Numbered from the stretch's first letter, positions 1 through 12,434 are shown. The stretch: DNA of 64,000 nt from Vitrella brassicaformis (GCA_001179505.1 CDMY01000185.1:2412-66411), one strand, 5' to 3'. The notes: generated from the sequence alone by a model not told the origin. Program-made: numbers and translations.

Positions 1-2
1 CG

Positions 3-450
3 CTCGTGCGGCTGCAGCTGGACCACGTCGCCAGCAGCATCACCGCCGCCCACCAGATGACGGCCGCCGCCCTGGGAGCCATCGACAACGCCCACCGCAC
101 CATTCTCCTTCAGATGAATGCCGCCGAGAATTCCAAGCAGCCGGGTAGTGCGCAAACCGACAGACACCCAGACGGAACGACGTGCGGCCGTCTATCTGTG
201 TGCGTGTGCAGATTGGTGCAAGGAGTGTGCTGCGGCTGCTGGGAGGAACAAGAACTTCGTTTGCCTGGTCAGGGAGGAGGTACTCCGCCCGTGGGACATT
301 CACGGGCGTTCCAACTACAACGAGTACCAGGTGGTGGCCATCATCCAAGGCGGCGGGTGCACCTCTATTGAGCAGATGAGGGGCGTTTGCCACCAGACCG
401 AACAGGAGATAGGAGCGCAGCAAACCCACTGCGGGCTGAAAACGGCTTAG
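3..450 (+). CDS. 3' end of unknown gene (partial)
   Basis: The frame is open at the left window edge, so only the last two exons are present. Exon 1 ends at 144 (GT at 145). The next acceptor is the TGTGCAG ending at 211, and exon 2 runs 212-450 to a TAG stop. The one-base phase carried over the intron fits exactly, giving a GAT Asp codon at the junction. The visible C-terminus holds several cysteines (WCKEC near the exon start, GGGC and GVC later) and a Trp/Tyr-rich stretch. I do not recognise the family, and the upstream part needed for a functional call lies outside the window. Confidence 0.6.
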
Positions 451-452
451 AC

Positions 453-852
453 AGAGATGTAGAGGGCAAAGGAGGGAGAGAGGGAGAGAGGGAAAGAGGG
501 AGAAGGGGAGAGAGGGAGTCACTTCTGCTGACAGCGTTAGATAGCTGAGCAGCTACACCGTGTGTTGCAGACAGACGGGCTGGCGGGACACACACATGGG
601 GGACACGGACACACAGAGTTTTAGTGGTCATTTTGGAGTGTGTGCGTGTGTGATTTGGATAATCCCATCGGCTGTCTGTGTGTGGCTGTGGCTGCCTGTA
701 TGTGTTGTGTTGGTGGATGGACTGCCTGACTGTCTGGCATGGGTGGTGTTGGCCGCGCATGCCCATGTCCACGGCCCGGCTGCAGCGTTGCATTCACAAA
801 CGGATGGATGGATGGACCACTCCCATTGTTTTTTACCATCAAGCGGAGCGCA
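453..852. other. Low-complexity spacer between convergent genes
   Basis: A purine-rich GGGAGAGA tract (about 470-520) is followed by TG/CA-rich sequence. It separates the 3' end of the first gene (+) from the 3' end of the TPR-like gene (-). No supported coding exon was seen. Confidence 0.5.
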
Positions 853-1967
853 TCACACGGACAGGTTAACGTACATCCAGAGTTGGGCCTCTTACACACA
901 CACACACACATGCAGAAAGTATCACACCAAATCCAGCACCACCACCACCAGCGATGCCCTAATGAGCCAACCACACACACACACACAAAGCTCGGGTCAA
1001 ATCGTGTGGTTCTTTTCCACTCCAGCGCACCTGGCTTTGCTGCTGCTGCTGCTGCTGCTGCATGAGCCTGGCTGGCATTATGCGCCAGCACGGCTTTGCC
1101 CTCGGCTATTAGCTCGGCCGCCTGCTTTAGACAACTCATTCCCTGCACACACACACCCACACACACGTGTGACGTCTGTCCGTGTGTGTGGGTGCTGCCG
1201 CCTGTGGCTGCGACGACAGCCGCGTTGTTGCACACCACCCAGTTGCCGGAGTCCAGACGGATGGCTGCAGGTATGTCACACACACATACACAGAGAGTGG
1301 CAGAGTGATTGCCTTCTCCTCTCCCGGGTTGTTTTGTTGCCCCACCGTGCAGGATGGCATCCAGCGCCTTGTCGAGGCTGCCCGTCTTGTAGTGGGCGTA
1401 CGCTGACCGACCAACACATCCCACATCGATGGATGGATGGATGTGAGCGTCACGTCAGTCGCCGACCGAGTGCGGTTTGTGCGTATGTAGCTTCAGACAT
1501 GAGGGAGAGGCCCTCGCTGATCACAGGGGAGTGCCCTCAGCATAACGTTCCAGCACTAAAAGAGAGAGAGAGAAAGAGAGAGAGGGAGAGGAGGATGGGT
1601 GTGGACGTATCCCTGTCTGTCTGTCTGTCTGTGCGTACGTATGCAATTAAGGGCCATCGCCGTCGCTGGTGAAGGCTTTGTGGGGTGCATTTCCTTGTGG
1701 ATCGTCTTGTTGAGCAACGTCTCTCCGTCCGATGAGGTCAAGCACCTGCTGTCCACACTGGGAGAAGAGCAGGAGACACCGACATACACCGTGAACGAGT
1801 GGAACTTCGCGGACCTTCTGATCTGCCGACTTGCGCTTGGCCTCGCTCTTTGCCTTCGATTTGGGCCGCTTGGCTGCCAGCGAGGAACCGGCTTCATGAT
1901 TTGATCTGGCGGAGGAATACCTCCACACGGTGGATTTCAACGGACCTGAGGGAGTAGGAGAGAGCAA
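853..1967 (-). CDS. TPR-like helical repeat protein
   Basis: Read on the minus strand. The terminal exon 890-853 ends QLWMYVNLSV-stop and joins in phase to exon 1142-1031, which holds an eight-alanine run. Further 5' are an exon starting at 1264 (IRLDSGNWVVCNNAAVV), exon 1402-1346 (AYAHYKTGSLDKALDAIL) and an exon ending at 1467 (SEATYAQTAL). Joined, the last two give a typical helix-turn-helix of TPR type. The pattern NNAAVV followed by a short C-terminus recalls the tail of TRAPPC12, but this is only a resemblance. The 3' border of the 1264 exon and the Lys-rich 5' exons (about 1560-1960) are not settled, and the start codon is uncertain. Confidence 0.5.
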
Positions 1968-2231
1968 TGCGTTTCAATGAATGAATGTGCTGACCGGTCC
2001 GCGGCGGAGCCACGTGCACATCCGATTCGCTCGCTGGCGGCTGAGCCAGGCGGTTCGTAAACGCAATGGTTTTTCCAAACCCTAAACCCTGAAGCTTTTT
2101 TTGAAATCTCGAAGCAGCAAATCACCACGCGCATCTCCGTCCGTCCCAGTAAGCCGTCACTCGCCAGCCGTCCGCCTCCGTACAAAAGTTGTCACTCTCC
2201 AGAGTCAACCGCAGATCATCCCCCCCTCGGC
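1968..2231. promoter_or_regulatory. Divergent promoter with telo-box repeat
   Basis: This short spacer separates the 5' end of the TPR-like gene (-) from the start codon of the MFS transporter (+). It contains AAACCCTAAACCCT at 2077-2090, two overlapping copies of the plant-type telo-box. The same core is found at other gene starts in this window (12.58, 46.07, 46.15, 50.46 and 50.55 kb). A promoter role is inferred from position and recurrence only. Confidence 0.45.
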
Positions 2232-4278
2232 ATGATGGAGCCGTCCACCTCCCCAGCGGTGCTTACCGTCCCCGCACAGCCGACAGCGTGCCAAAAATGC
2301 TGCTCTCCCTGCGACGAGAGCGAAGGCATGGTCACTCCGAGAGGTACATGATGGCTGTGCATTCATCGCCACACATGAGGCATGCAGTCTAGATCTCCCC
2401 TCCCTGTCTGTATGCGGTGCGTCATGCAGAGCCGCCGGAGGAGGAGCGCAGTGTGGTCTTCCACTCGCCAGTGGCGCACCGGAATGAGAGATCCGACTAT
2501 AATGGCTATGAGGAGGAGGAGGCCGATGAGGGAGGCAGCTCACTGGGGCTGCTGACGGTGCTGCTGCCGTGCTTTGTGGCCCTGGCGACGCACACGTGGA
2601 TCCACAGCCTGTCCATGTTCGAGATCTACCTTCTGCGAGACCCTGCTCTCAGGTATGGCGCCCCGCCGGTTGGTCACAGGACATTCCTTCCTGCACTTTT
2701 TGTTCAGGTATACGACCCGCACGCACGGCGTCATCATGTCGCTCTACTCGCTGCCCGAGATGCTGTCGGCCATCGTGGGCGGTCTCCTTTACACCCTCCC
2801 ACGCGCACCCACCCTGCTGCTGGCAGCCATCACCTTCGAGTGGGTCGGCCAGGTCATCTTCGCCGCGGCAATCGGCATGAACACGCTCCCCTTCGCATTC
2901 GTCGGCCAGTGCATGGCTGGGATGGGTGCCGGCATCACGGTGGTCATCCAGAGGGCCGTCATGTCAGGCCTCCTGCCGCACAAGACCACCACGGCCATGG
3001 GCCTCGCCGTGGCCATCGCTGCCCTCGGCCGCACGACGGCCAAAGCGACTGTGGCTCCCCTTGTCGACATCTCTGGCGGCTACAAGAACGCCCTCGCCTG
3101 TGTGGTGCTCTCGACGTCATTCTCCTTCGTGGCTGCAGTGATTTTCGTCTTTCACGGCAGGAGAGTTCTGGGCCGGATAGAGAGGCAGACGCTCGGCCGG
3201 TCGGCCAAGGGTGAGGGCGTGGGTGTGGCGCGTGCGTGGGCCGCCATTGCACAGGGGGAGCTGACGGGAAGGTTCTGGGTGCTGAACGTGCTACACCTGT
3301 TGCTGCTGGCGGTGCTGCACACCTTCATGAACTTCTCGGGCGACCTCATCTTTCAGGTACGTCAACGTCATGGATGCTGCCATCCATCCATCCATCCATC
3401 CACTGTCCCTTGTTGTCTGTCAGACCTGGCACACCGGCGATATCGCCACAGGGCTCCTCTCGTCCATAGTGACCGGCCTGGTGATCATCGTGCTACCCCC
3501 AATCACCTTTCTCCTCGACACATTCGGCGGCGGACTCTCAGTCTGCCTCACAGCATGCATCATGACCCTCCTGGTGCTTGTGGGGGCGGCCACTGCCGGC
3601 GGCGCGCCGCCGGCCCGCGGCCCAGGGGGCGAGAAGAGCGTCGTGCCGAGTGTGGCGTCGGGCAGCGGCCCGGGTAGCCGGGCCTTTGCGGGGCTGCTGG
3701 TGGTGGTGCTGGGGTTCACGGAGGCGGTGGGGCCGGCTGTGCTGCTGGGAAGGATCCCCCACGAAGACAGGTGCGTGTGTGGGCGAAGGGGTGCAAGAAG
3801 CGACGCCGTAAATGAGTTGTGGTCTGCTTCATTGTCTCATTCCTTCAGCGTCCGGTCGCCCAATCTGCACGGTTTGGCGTTTGCCGTGGCCGAGGTCTCG
3901 TCCGCCCCCGCAGTGGCCATCCTCAACGCGTCATTCGGCTCCATCGCCCAGTCCACCCACACCTACCTCTACCCCCTCCTGCTCCTCGCCGCTCTCGCCT
4001 GTCTCGCGGCATGCCTCCTTGTTGCTCTCCTCGTCAAGGAGCCGAAACGCGGCGCGGCTTTGCACCACGGCTACTCTCGCGCGCGGCTTGGGGTGATTGG
4101 TGTGGCTAGGAGGGAGGCCAGTGAGGGGTGGCGGAGCTGTGTCGGGGAGGAGAGCGCCTGCTCGCGGGGGCAGCAGAGGAACGGCAACTGCACTGGCAAC
4201 GGCAACGGGAACGGGCAGCTGGCAGTCGATGATGTCGGGGACGGGTATAGGCCGCTTGCAGACGAGAATGGCGCGTAG
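2232..4278 (+). CDS. Major facilitator superfamily transporter
   Basis: Five exons join in phase: 2232-2343, 2430-2652, 2708-3356, 3424-3770 and 3849-4278, giving 586 residues. The N-terminal 80 residues are hydrophilic and acidic (an EEEEADEGG stretch). About 11-12 hydrophobic segments follow, beginning with GLLTVLLPCFVAL and ending LLLLAALACLAACLL. The Gly-rich AGMGAGITVV helix and the later WHTGDIATGLLSSIVTGL helix suit a 12-TM MFS carrier, perhaps near the MFSD1 branch. The C-terminal tail is cytoplasmic-like, with a GNGNGNG run. The substrate cannot be told from sequence. The start was chosen as the first ATG in the open first exon; MM at 2232/2235 leaves a one-codon doubt. Confidence 0.8.
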
Positions 4279-5241
4279 GCGCTTGTTCGCCTGTCTGTCT
4301 GCCGGTTAGGAGTAGGTTCGGTCATTCACTGATTGGTCGATTCATTTGTCGTCGTCGTGGACGGACAGACGTCTGTCTGAGAGTTTTCCTCGGTCTGTGC
4401 GTGTGTGTGATCGATTCCACCTGTGTGTGTGTGTGTGTGTGTCCGTGAGTGGGGAGGGAGAGGTCAGGGCACACAGACATACTGGGCGAAAGCGCCATGT
4501 CTGCTCCCGGTTTGTGGGTGAGAGATTTTCTCAGACACGGGACTGATGGCAACGGCCAGGCGTCTAGGCTTTTCCCACTCTTGCTAGCCATATGTGCTGC
4601 ATCCATATGACGTATCGACCTATGACCCTACCCACACACCTGATGCATGTCCTCAGTGAGAGTCAATGGCATACTGATTGATCTGGGTACTGAACGTGCA
4701 AGCTTCAAAATACCACACCACAATTGGAGACATACTGTCTGTCGGGCGAGAGCGGCTGAGGGGCTGAGACACGCTTCTCCACACACATTCGATCATTACG
4801 AAAAATAGCGCGACGTCGGGAAGAGAACAAGCGAAGCCATACATATATACGTCGAAACCATATGTAACTACTGAGAAAGAGACAGCCCGCCCGCCCAACT
4901 GGGGCGGGCTGAGCGCGTATGCTTGAGCTCCCACAGCCAATCACAAACCCGCGGTTGGTTGAGCCAGCTAGCTAGCCAGCCTGTCCACCCGAGACAGCGA
5001 GAAAGCAGACGTCCTTTGCCGTCGGCCACTCGGGTGGGTGCCTGAGAGCTGTCTGTCACATTATCCTGGCTGGCGACAAATATAGATAGATGAGAAACTC
5101 ATATCTAGGCGGCCGGAGAACTACAGAACGACCGGAGAGCTACAGATAGGTAGACAGAGGCATCCATCGGCCTATACGACGTACTTCCATAAACAGGACG
5201 GCAGCAAACACACTCATAGACACACACGCATAGACGCACAA
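4279..5241. other. Intergenic between convergent genes
   Basis: This spacer lies between the 3' ends of the MFS gene (+) and the Asp-rich secreted gene (-). It holds TG microsatellites near 4420-4445 and a perfect 9-bp inverted repeat at 4884-4892 / 4902-4910. No exon with splice support was found. Confidence 0.5.
4884..4910. repeat. GC-rich inverted repeat (hairpin)
   Basis: AGCCCGCCC at 4884-4892 is complementary to GGGCGGGCT at 4902-4910, with a 9-nt loop. It lies between two convergent genes, where a folded RNA 3' end would be plausible. Function is inferred only. Confidence 0.45.
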
Positions 5242-7236
5242 TCAGATTGGTCCGTAGACGGGCGGCTGGTAGGCGGTCAGCACAGGCACAAGGGCGTAGT
5301 TGAGGGTGTCCGTCACGCCGTTGACCGTCGCATACGGAACGAACAGGGGCTCACACGCACCCGTGTGCTCAAACAGGATCACCGACTGACACACACACAC
5401 ACACACACACACAGAGGAGGGACAGAGGACAAGGACATACCGACAGGCCCGAATACTACTTCTGTCTGTCTGTCTGTCTGTCTGCCTGTCTGCCTGTCTG
5501 TGTCGGTTACGTATTCGCAGGGGCCGGTTTCGCAGAAGAGGCCGATGGTGACGGGGGTCGAGCCGTCGAAGCCGTCCGTCGCGATGGCCGCAGCGTCCTC
5601 ATACACGCCAGCAATCGGCGCATTGGCGCTGGTCACGAAATCCCTGAAGATAGACAGGCACAATAGAGACAGCCATCTCCCTCTGTCTCTCCCACTCTCC
5701 CTGTCTCCGTCTCCCGTGTCTGAATGTAATGTGTGTTGGTGCGTGTGGACCTCACTGTGTGGCCTCGTCGAATATGATGAGGTCGACATTGCCCGATAGC
5801 GACTGCACCGCCGCCACGAGGAAAGCGGCCAGGTCGTAGATCGCGAAGGCGTCCTGGATTGTCAGCGTCACAATCTCCTCTTCAGCAAGGTAACCTATCT
5901 CCTCATCGACGAAACCTGTATCGCAAGCCCGCCCACCGACAGCGATCTCGTCTTATCTGTCGGCCCTCCCTCCATCCCTCCCTCCCTCACACAGGAATGC
6001 ACCTACCCGGGCAGGGGGGCACGGTTTGTGTGGGGTCAGGGACGGGAGCAGGCCCAGGGACCGGGGCGGGCTGGGGAGCTGGCTGGACTGGTTGGACTGG
6101 CTGGACTGGCTGGACGGGCTGGACGGGCTGAGGGTACTGAGGCGGCACCGCACCGGGGGGTGGTTGACGATCTGCGCAAACAGAAACACCCGCGCATAGA
6201 TGACCCGCATGCATCGGGCGTGAAAGCATATTGGATGCAGCTCAGCAGCCCGGTGCACGTGATGTGTTGAGACTCACTCGCCACGGACAGCCTGCTGCCG
6301 ATTCCCTCGCTCTCTTCGTCTGCGTCGTCGTCGCCGTTGTCGTCCCCATCATCGATGTCTGTCACGTTCATGTCATCGATCATGTCGGTGAGGTCATCGA
6401 TCATGTCTGTCATGTCATCAATATCGTCCTGCAGGTCGTCCACGTCATCACTCAGGTCATCCTGACGACACAGAACAGAAGAGGCAGACAGACAGGTCAG
6501 AGAAAGAGGGAACAATAGCTTCTCGTCTCTGTCTCACCACGTCATCGGCGGCGTCATCGACGTCATCCGCCACGTCATCTGCCACGTCATCTGCCACGTC
6601 GTCGACGTCATCGTCAGGCGGGGCGTCCTCTGGGGGCGGCTGTGGGCGGCGCTTGTAGTACCCTCCATGACGCGCACGGTCGTCTGCATGACCACACACA
6701 ACACACTCAGCCAAAGGTCGCCCACACCGTGTCGTCCGTCGCCTGATCTAGTGTGGCGGCTCACCTGCCTCACTCTCGTCCGCATATTGGTCGTCGCCGT
6801 CATCATAGTCGGTGGTGTTCTTGTCAGGGGGGTAGTAGATCCCTCCGCCGCCCCTGCGGCGGCCCTTGTTGATGGTGAGGGTGCCGTGACCGTGCTTCAT
6901 GATGTCCACCCCGCCGCCCATGTCCTCGAGCAGTGTCTTGAGCTGCAGGAACCGCTCCAGCACCATCTCCAGCTCGGCTGATTTCTCCTCCTTCGGCCCG
7001 GGGACGTTGTCGATGTAGTGGCGGCCGCCAGCCTTTCTGTCATCCCGTCCTTTGCCATTGTCGGGGCGGTTGTCGGGTCGGTCGACGGGCCGCTGGCGCT
7101 CGTGTGTGTCCACGTCTGAATCGCGGTTCAGGAATCCGAACAGGTCGGGGAGACCGGCCGAGCAGAGTGCCAGGCAGCTGAGAATGGTGCAGAGGGATAG
7201 GAGGCGGAATGCCGTACGTGGGAAGGAAGAAGCCAT
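5242..7236 (-). CDS. Secreted Asp-rich protein with PVQ repeats
   Basis: Seven exons fit phase throughout: 7236-6765, 6683-6538, 6461-6278, 6171-6007, 5915-5756, 5643-5511 and 5385-5242, giving 467 residues. The start at 7236 was chosen over an upstream in-frame ATG because it opens a clear signal peptide (Arg-containing start, then LLSLCTILSCLALCSAG). After a charged region come DDVADDVADD-type repeats (exon 2), DDM/DDL/DDI acidic repeats (exon 3) and a proline-rich PVQPVQPVQ block (exon 4). The C-terminal 145 residues look globular (NVDLIIFDEATQ, FVPYATVNG). It resembles acidic extracellular matrix or metal-binding proteins in composition only; no family was recognised. Confidence 0.75.
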
Positions 7237-8114
7237 GCCGGCACACAGGAGACGATTAGTTCGACCTTCAGGGAGATTTTCTGTGTGTACGGTACGTGTG
7301 CGGTACGCATTTGTGGCCATGGCAACGAACGGACATAAACGGCCAATGATTGATGCAGGCGACCACGCAGCAGGCAGTGCGTCGGTCAGTCACCGCACGG
7401 AAACATGCAGTAAGATGAAAACGCGTACGCGAAGTCCATCCACGGTGACGAGACGCAAAAAGCCCTCATGCATCGTCCGTCCATGTAGACGCCATTCACG
7501 AGCCCACCACACCACCTGTGCGCCTCTGGCCTGCCTGAGCACGGACACGCTCATCCACCCACTAATATTAGTATTCACACTGAAGAGTCCTCCCCGGCCC
7601 ATCCCTCCCCTCCCTGGCTCACCAACTCCTCCCCTCATTTCCCCTCCCTCCCTCAATTAGTCGCTAGCTAAAGACGCAGCCACCCGGCGGCTGGCCCCAC
7701 TTCACTCACAGACAAAGAGAGAGACGTGAGGCTGATCCATCCATCGTCTAGTGCGTGCTTGGTCCGGTGTTCAGGCATATGTACAGACAGGCAGGCAGGG
7801 AGGCAGGCAGACAGACAGAGGGAGGGAGGGAAGGAGGAAGAGAGGGAGGGAGGGAGGGAGGGAGGCAAGACGAGAGCCGGCCTGCGTGGGTCACCGGATG
7901 CAGGGAAAAACCGCCCCAGGCAGGCAGGCTGGCAGGGAGTCAGATAGATACTCGTCTGTCTTTAATTATGGCGCACACGCACATCCTGCAGCAGCAATGA
8001 GTGCATTTGCGATAGCTACAAACCAGGCAGGAGGCAGGAGGCAGGCACTACATCGTCTGACTAGACACTCACACGACTACGGCTCGCTGGCTGGCTGTCT
8101 GTCTACAGCTAGAG
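7237..8114. other. Microsatellite-rich intergenic region
   Basis: Upstream of the Asp-rich secreted gene and downstream of the endoplasmin gene (both minus). It contains CAGG/CAGA and GGGA tracts at 7780-7870 and no exon that could be joined by phase. Confidence 0.5.
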
Positions 8115-11100
8115 CTACAGTTCGTCGTGGCCTGGCGCCTCTGTGGACTCGCTGCCGCCCTCCTCCTCGCCGCCCTCCATGTCGCCCATCTTCTCCTGGG
8201 CCTTCTTGATCAGCTCCTCTACGTCTGCCTCAGCGTCGCTCGACGGCTTATCCCCTGCACACACACATACACACAAAATGTGATAGACATACTCAGCTCG
8301 TGTGGGTGGGTGGGTGGGTGGATGGGTGGGTGTGGACCTTCCTCCTCGTCCTCGTCTTCATCCTCGTCGAGCGGGCCCACATCGACCTCCTCGATGGGCG
8401 CCTCGGGGTCTACACCGATGTCCATCGACAAGTAGCGATACCTACACACACACCAGCAAACAGACCATATATACCACATTGCTTGCACAGCCTGGTGTGT
8501 ATGTTATGTGGAGGTATGTGGGCTCACAGTTTGGCGGCCATGTCTGTTGGGTTCTCAACGTCAAATCCCGAGGCCAGCATGGCGCTGTCGAAGAGCATCG
8601 ACGCCGTCGCCTTGGCGCCCTTGTCCTCCTCGTCAGCCTGCGCACACCCACACACACACACACACAGATTTTTGTGTGGCTGGCTGAGTGTGTGTGTGAC
8701 CCACGTACCTTGATTTTCTCGAGTAGCGACTTGATGACGGGGTGGTTGGGATTGATTTCGAGGACCTTCTGGCCGGCCATCATCTTGACCTCGTTGTTGT
8801 TGGCGAAGGCCTGCGACTTCATGATCTTCTCCATGTAGGCCGAGTAGCCCCACTGCGACGCCACCACGGCCACAGGGTCCTCCACTAACCTCTTGCTCAG
8901 CTCAACCTGATGACACACAAGCACACAGAGAGAGGGGAGGGTGTCTGTGTCTGTGTCTGTCTGTGGGTGTGGGTGTCGCGGCGCTGTTACCTTTTGGATT
9001 TTGTCCTTGAGGTGGTTCTTCCACCACTTCATGAGCGGCTCGTACATCTCCTTGAGCTTCTTGTCGCGCTTCTTGTCGTCCTCGGACTCGTCGAACTTGA
9101 TGTCGCCCTTCTGGATGGACACCAGCTTCTTGCCCTCGAAGTCGAGCATCTTTTGGAAGCACGGCTCGTCCATCGACTCTGTTGCCATTTCGTTGCATGC
9201 ATTGCCACACACACACAGAGAGAGAGAGAGAGAGAAATCCATGACTCTCTCTCTCCCTCCCTCTCTCTCTCTCTGTCCGTGTGTGGGGGTGGGGGGGCCT
9301 GCCTGTGAGGAAGACGACTTCGAGGTCTCGTTTCTTGAAGGCCTGCATGTGTGGGGACTTCATGAGCTGGTCGGTGGACTCGCCGGCCATGTAGTAGATG
9401 GTGTCCTGGTTCTCCTGCATCCTGTCGACGTAGTCGTCGAGGCCGATCTGCTTGTCCAGCGACTTGCTCGTGTGAAACCTGATCCATATCATCCACACGA
9501 CACGCGCACAAGGAGGGACACACAGACGAGCACCACGGTGAGTGTGCTGTGCCGTGGACCACGTCTCTGTCTGTCTGGGTGGCGTGTGCGTGTGTTAAGT
9601 AAGATGGTCTCTTCATTCGTGTGTGTGACGTCTGTCTCATCACGATCGCGTCAGCGTGGAGTGATTTGTGTGCACGTCAGCTAATCCTCAGCGATCCCCC
9701 CTCCCCCTTGCCCTCCACACGAGCACACACACGCAAACGCACCTGAGGAGCTTGACGATCTTGGCCCTGTTGGAGTCGTCTTCGTAGCAGCCGAGCTTGA
9801 GGTTGCGCGAGAACTGATAGTAGAACTTGTCGAACCGAGACTTCTCGTCCTTCTTGGGCTTCTCGTCTTTCTTCTCCTTCTCGCCCTCGGCCTCTGCACG
9901 ACCAACATGACAGACACCGACACACGGAGGCGCATGGGCGCATGTCATGTTTGGCTTGGGGGCTGTGCTGTGTGTGTTGGGTGTGTTGGGTGTGTTGGGT
10001 GTATGGCAATGTGTAGTGAGTGTACCTTCCTCCTCCTCCTCCTCCTCCTTTTTCTTGTCGGCCTCCTTGGCGAGCTTCTTGAACAGCTCGAGCGTCTTGC
10101 GCACCAGCTTCTTGCTGATCACCTTCATCACCTGCACACAAATATCCATCGCCCACGCGACGCAATGGAACACACTTTTTTTTTCCATCCATCCATCCAT
10201 CCTCCGGCCCATGCACCAACCCACCCACCTTGTGTTGCTGCAGCTGCTCCCTGTTGACGTTGAGTGGCAGGTCGTCCGAGTCGACGACGCCGCGCATGAA
10301 GTGGAGGTACTTTGGCATGAGGTCCTCGAACTGGTCCGCCACCAGCACCCGCCTCACGTACAGCTTCAGCTGGCTCTGCTGCTTGAAGTAGTTGTCGAAC
10401 ATGTCCATCGGGGCGCGGCCGGGGATGTACAGAATCGACTGCACTCACTCACACACACACACACACACACAGGTAGACACCGACAGGGAGAGGGAGCGGT
10501 GGGTGTGTGTGATGGGTGGCTGATGGGTGTGTGGTGGGTGACGGACGGACGGACGGACCTTGAATTCGATTTCGCCCTCAGCGTTGAAGTGGGTGTATGC
10601 GAGAGGGTCCTGGTAGTCTTTGGTGGTGCTCTTGTAGAACTCCTTGTACTCGGTGTCGGTCACCTCCTCCTTCGGACGCAGCCATATCGCCTTCTGCGTG
10701 TTGAGCTGCTCCCACTCCCTGCACACACACACACACACACACACACACGCGCAGACACATGAATGAATGACCGTCCACCCACCCAGCTCCCTCCCTCCCA
10801 CCAGTATTTCTTGGTGACAGATTTGGTCTTCTTCTTCTTCTCCTTCTTGTCCTCTCCCTCGTCCCCTTCCTCCTCTTCCTTGACCTCGACGTCCTCCTCC
10901 TTCTTGTCCTCTTCGTCCTCCGCCTCGACGGGCACCTCCTCGGTCTTGCTCTTCTCCACACGCAGGTAGATCGGGAAGGATATGAACTGGGAGAACTTCT
11001 TGGCCAGGTCGCGCAGCTTGTACTCATTCTGAGGGTGGGTGGCGGGGCGGCAAGGCAAGGCAAGAGTGGGCAGGGCAAGGAGAGAGGGTGTGTGTGTTGG

Positions 11101-11728
11101 TGTTGTCGCGTACGCACCAGGAATTCGGTAGAGTCTTCCTTGAGGTGCATGGTGATGCGAGTGCCCCTGCCGAGTGTGTCGCCTCGGGGGTCCTTGGCGA
11201 TCCTGAAGTTGGCGTCTGCAGTCGACTCCCAGATGTGCTGCTCGTCGTCGTGGTGCTTGGACGTCACCTACAGCAGGGCCAGCCATTGCATGGACACACA
11301 CCACACAGGCAGGCAGGGATGGTGTGCTGAGTGAGGTTGTGCGGGGTGGGTATGGTATGGTGTGGGGGCTGCGTGTCGCGCGTACCGTGACTTTGTCGGC
11401 GACGAGGAAGGTGGAGTAGAAACCCACACCGAACTGACCGATCAGATTCACATCGGCACCTGGCACATCATACACACCACAACACACAACACACACGTCC
11501 ACCCACCCTGTCTCTGTGTGTGTGTGCGTGTGTGTGCGTGAGTGTGCGTCTGACCTCCAGCAACGGCTTCCAGGAAGTTTGTGGTTCCGGATTTGGCGAC
11601 AGTGCCGAGGTTGTTGATGAGGTCCTGTTTGGTCATGCCGATACCCGTGTCGGTGAGGCTGAGGGTCTTGGCCTCGCTGTCCCACTCTATCCTGATGTCC
11701 AAGTCCTTCTTGTCGCCCAACACCTGCA

Positions 11729-11759
<31 letters not shown>

Positions 11760-12434
11760 TAACCACCGAGTTGACGAGTATGAGGGTGAGGCTGCAGGGT
11801 GTGGTGTGTGTACTCACCGCTTCGTCGGTAACGGAGAGGTATCTGACTTTCTCGAGCGCGTCCGCGGCGTTTGAGATGGTCTCGCGAAGGAACACCTCCT
11901 TCTGCGTGTACAGACTGTTGATGATAATGTCCATCAGCCGATTCACCTGCACACAACACAACACACGTATGGCCACACACAGAAGGAGGTGGGGTGGCTG
12001 TGTGTGGGGTGGCTGTGTGTTTCTGCGGACCTCAGCCTGGAACTCGTAGTTCTCCGAGGACTTGCCGAGGGCCTCCTTCTCCTCGTCAGACATGGAGTCC
12101 ATGTTCTTGCTGTGGCGCACACAACCAAACAAGACACATACCATCCGCAGTGCCTAGTGCCCGTCTGCAGCCTCTGAGCCGCGTTCCTCACCCATCAGCG
12201 GGCTTGTTCTTGGGCTCATCCTCTCCCTCGTCGTCGAGGGCACCTTCGTGCCCCTCGGCCGCGAACTCTTCAGGCAGATCTTCGTCCTCACACACAACTA
12301 CACACACACATGGGCGGTCAGCATGAAGCGGCCACGTGCCGTCTCCGTGCTGTCTGGCTGTGCGGCGCACCTGTGTTGAGGCTGAGCAGGAAAACCAGGG
12401 CCACGAGGCCCAGCAGCAGCCAATGGCGCACCAT
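8115..12434 (-). CDS. HSP90B1: Endoplasmin (GRP94), ER HSP90 chaperone
   Basis: Eighteen exons, all phase-consistent, give 846 residues. From the start at 12434: 12434-12371, 12297-12192, 12109-12031, 11946-11818, 11723-11555, 11459-11386, 11267-11118, 11028-10802, 10718-10559, 10438-10229, 10131-10026, 9893-9743, 9478-9303, 9178-8991, 8906-8709, 8637-8528, 8441-8338 and 8254-8115. The N-terminus is a signal peptide ([15 protein letters not shown]). HSP90 ATPase motifs are present ([35 protein letters not shown]). An acidic/Lys linker follows in exon 8, then the middle domain ([20 protein letters not shown]) and the C-terminal dimerisation domain. The protein ends HDEL, the ER-retention signal. 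The enzyme folds secretory clients in the ER lumen using ATP. The intron after 9303 has a GC donor. Confidence 0.97.

Noticed and set aside
2077-2090. Chromosome-end or interstitial telomere
   Set aside because: Only two repeat units, at a gene start; better read as a promoter telo-box.
5365-5800. Plus-strand ORFs over Thr/His- and Val/Cys-rich runs here and elsewhere
   Set aside because: They are translations of CA/TG microsatellites in introns of minus-strand genes; no splice or family support.
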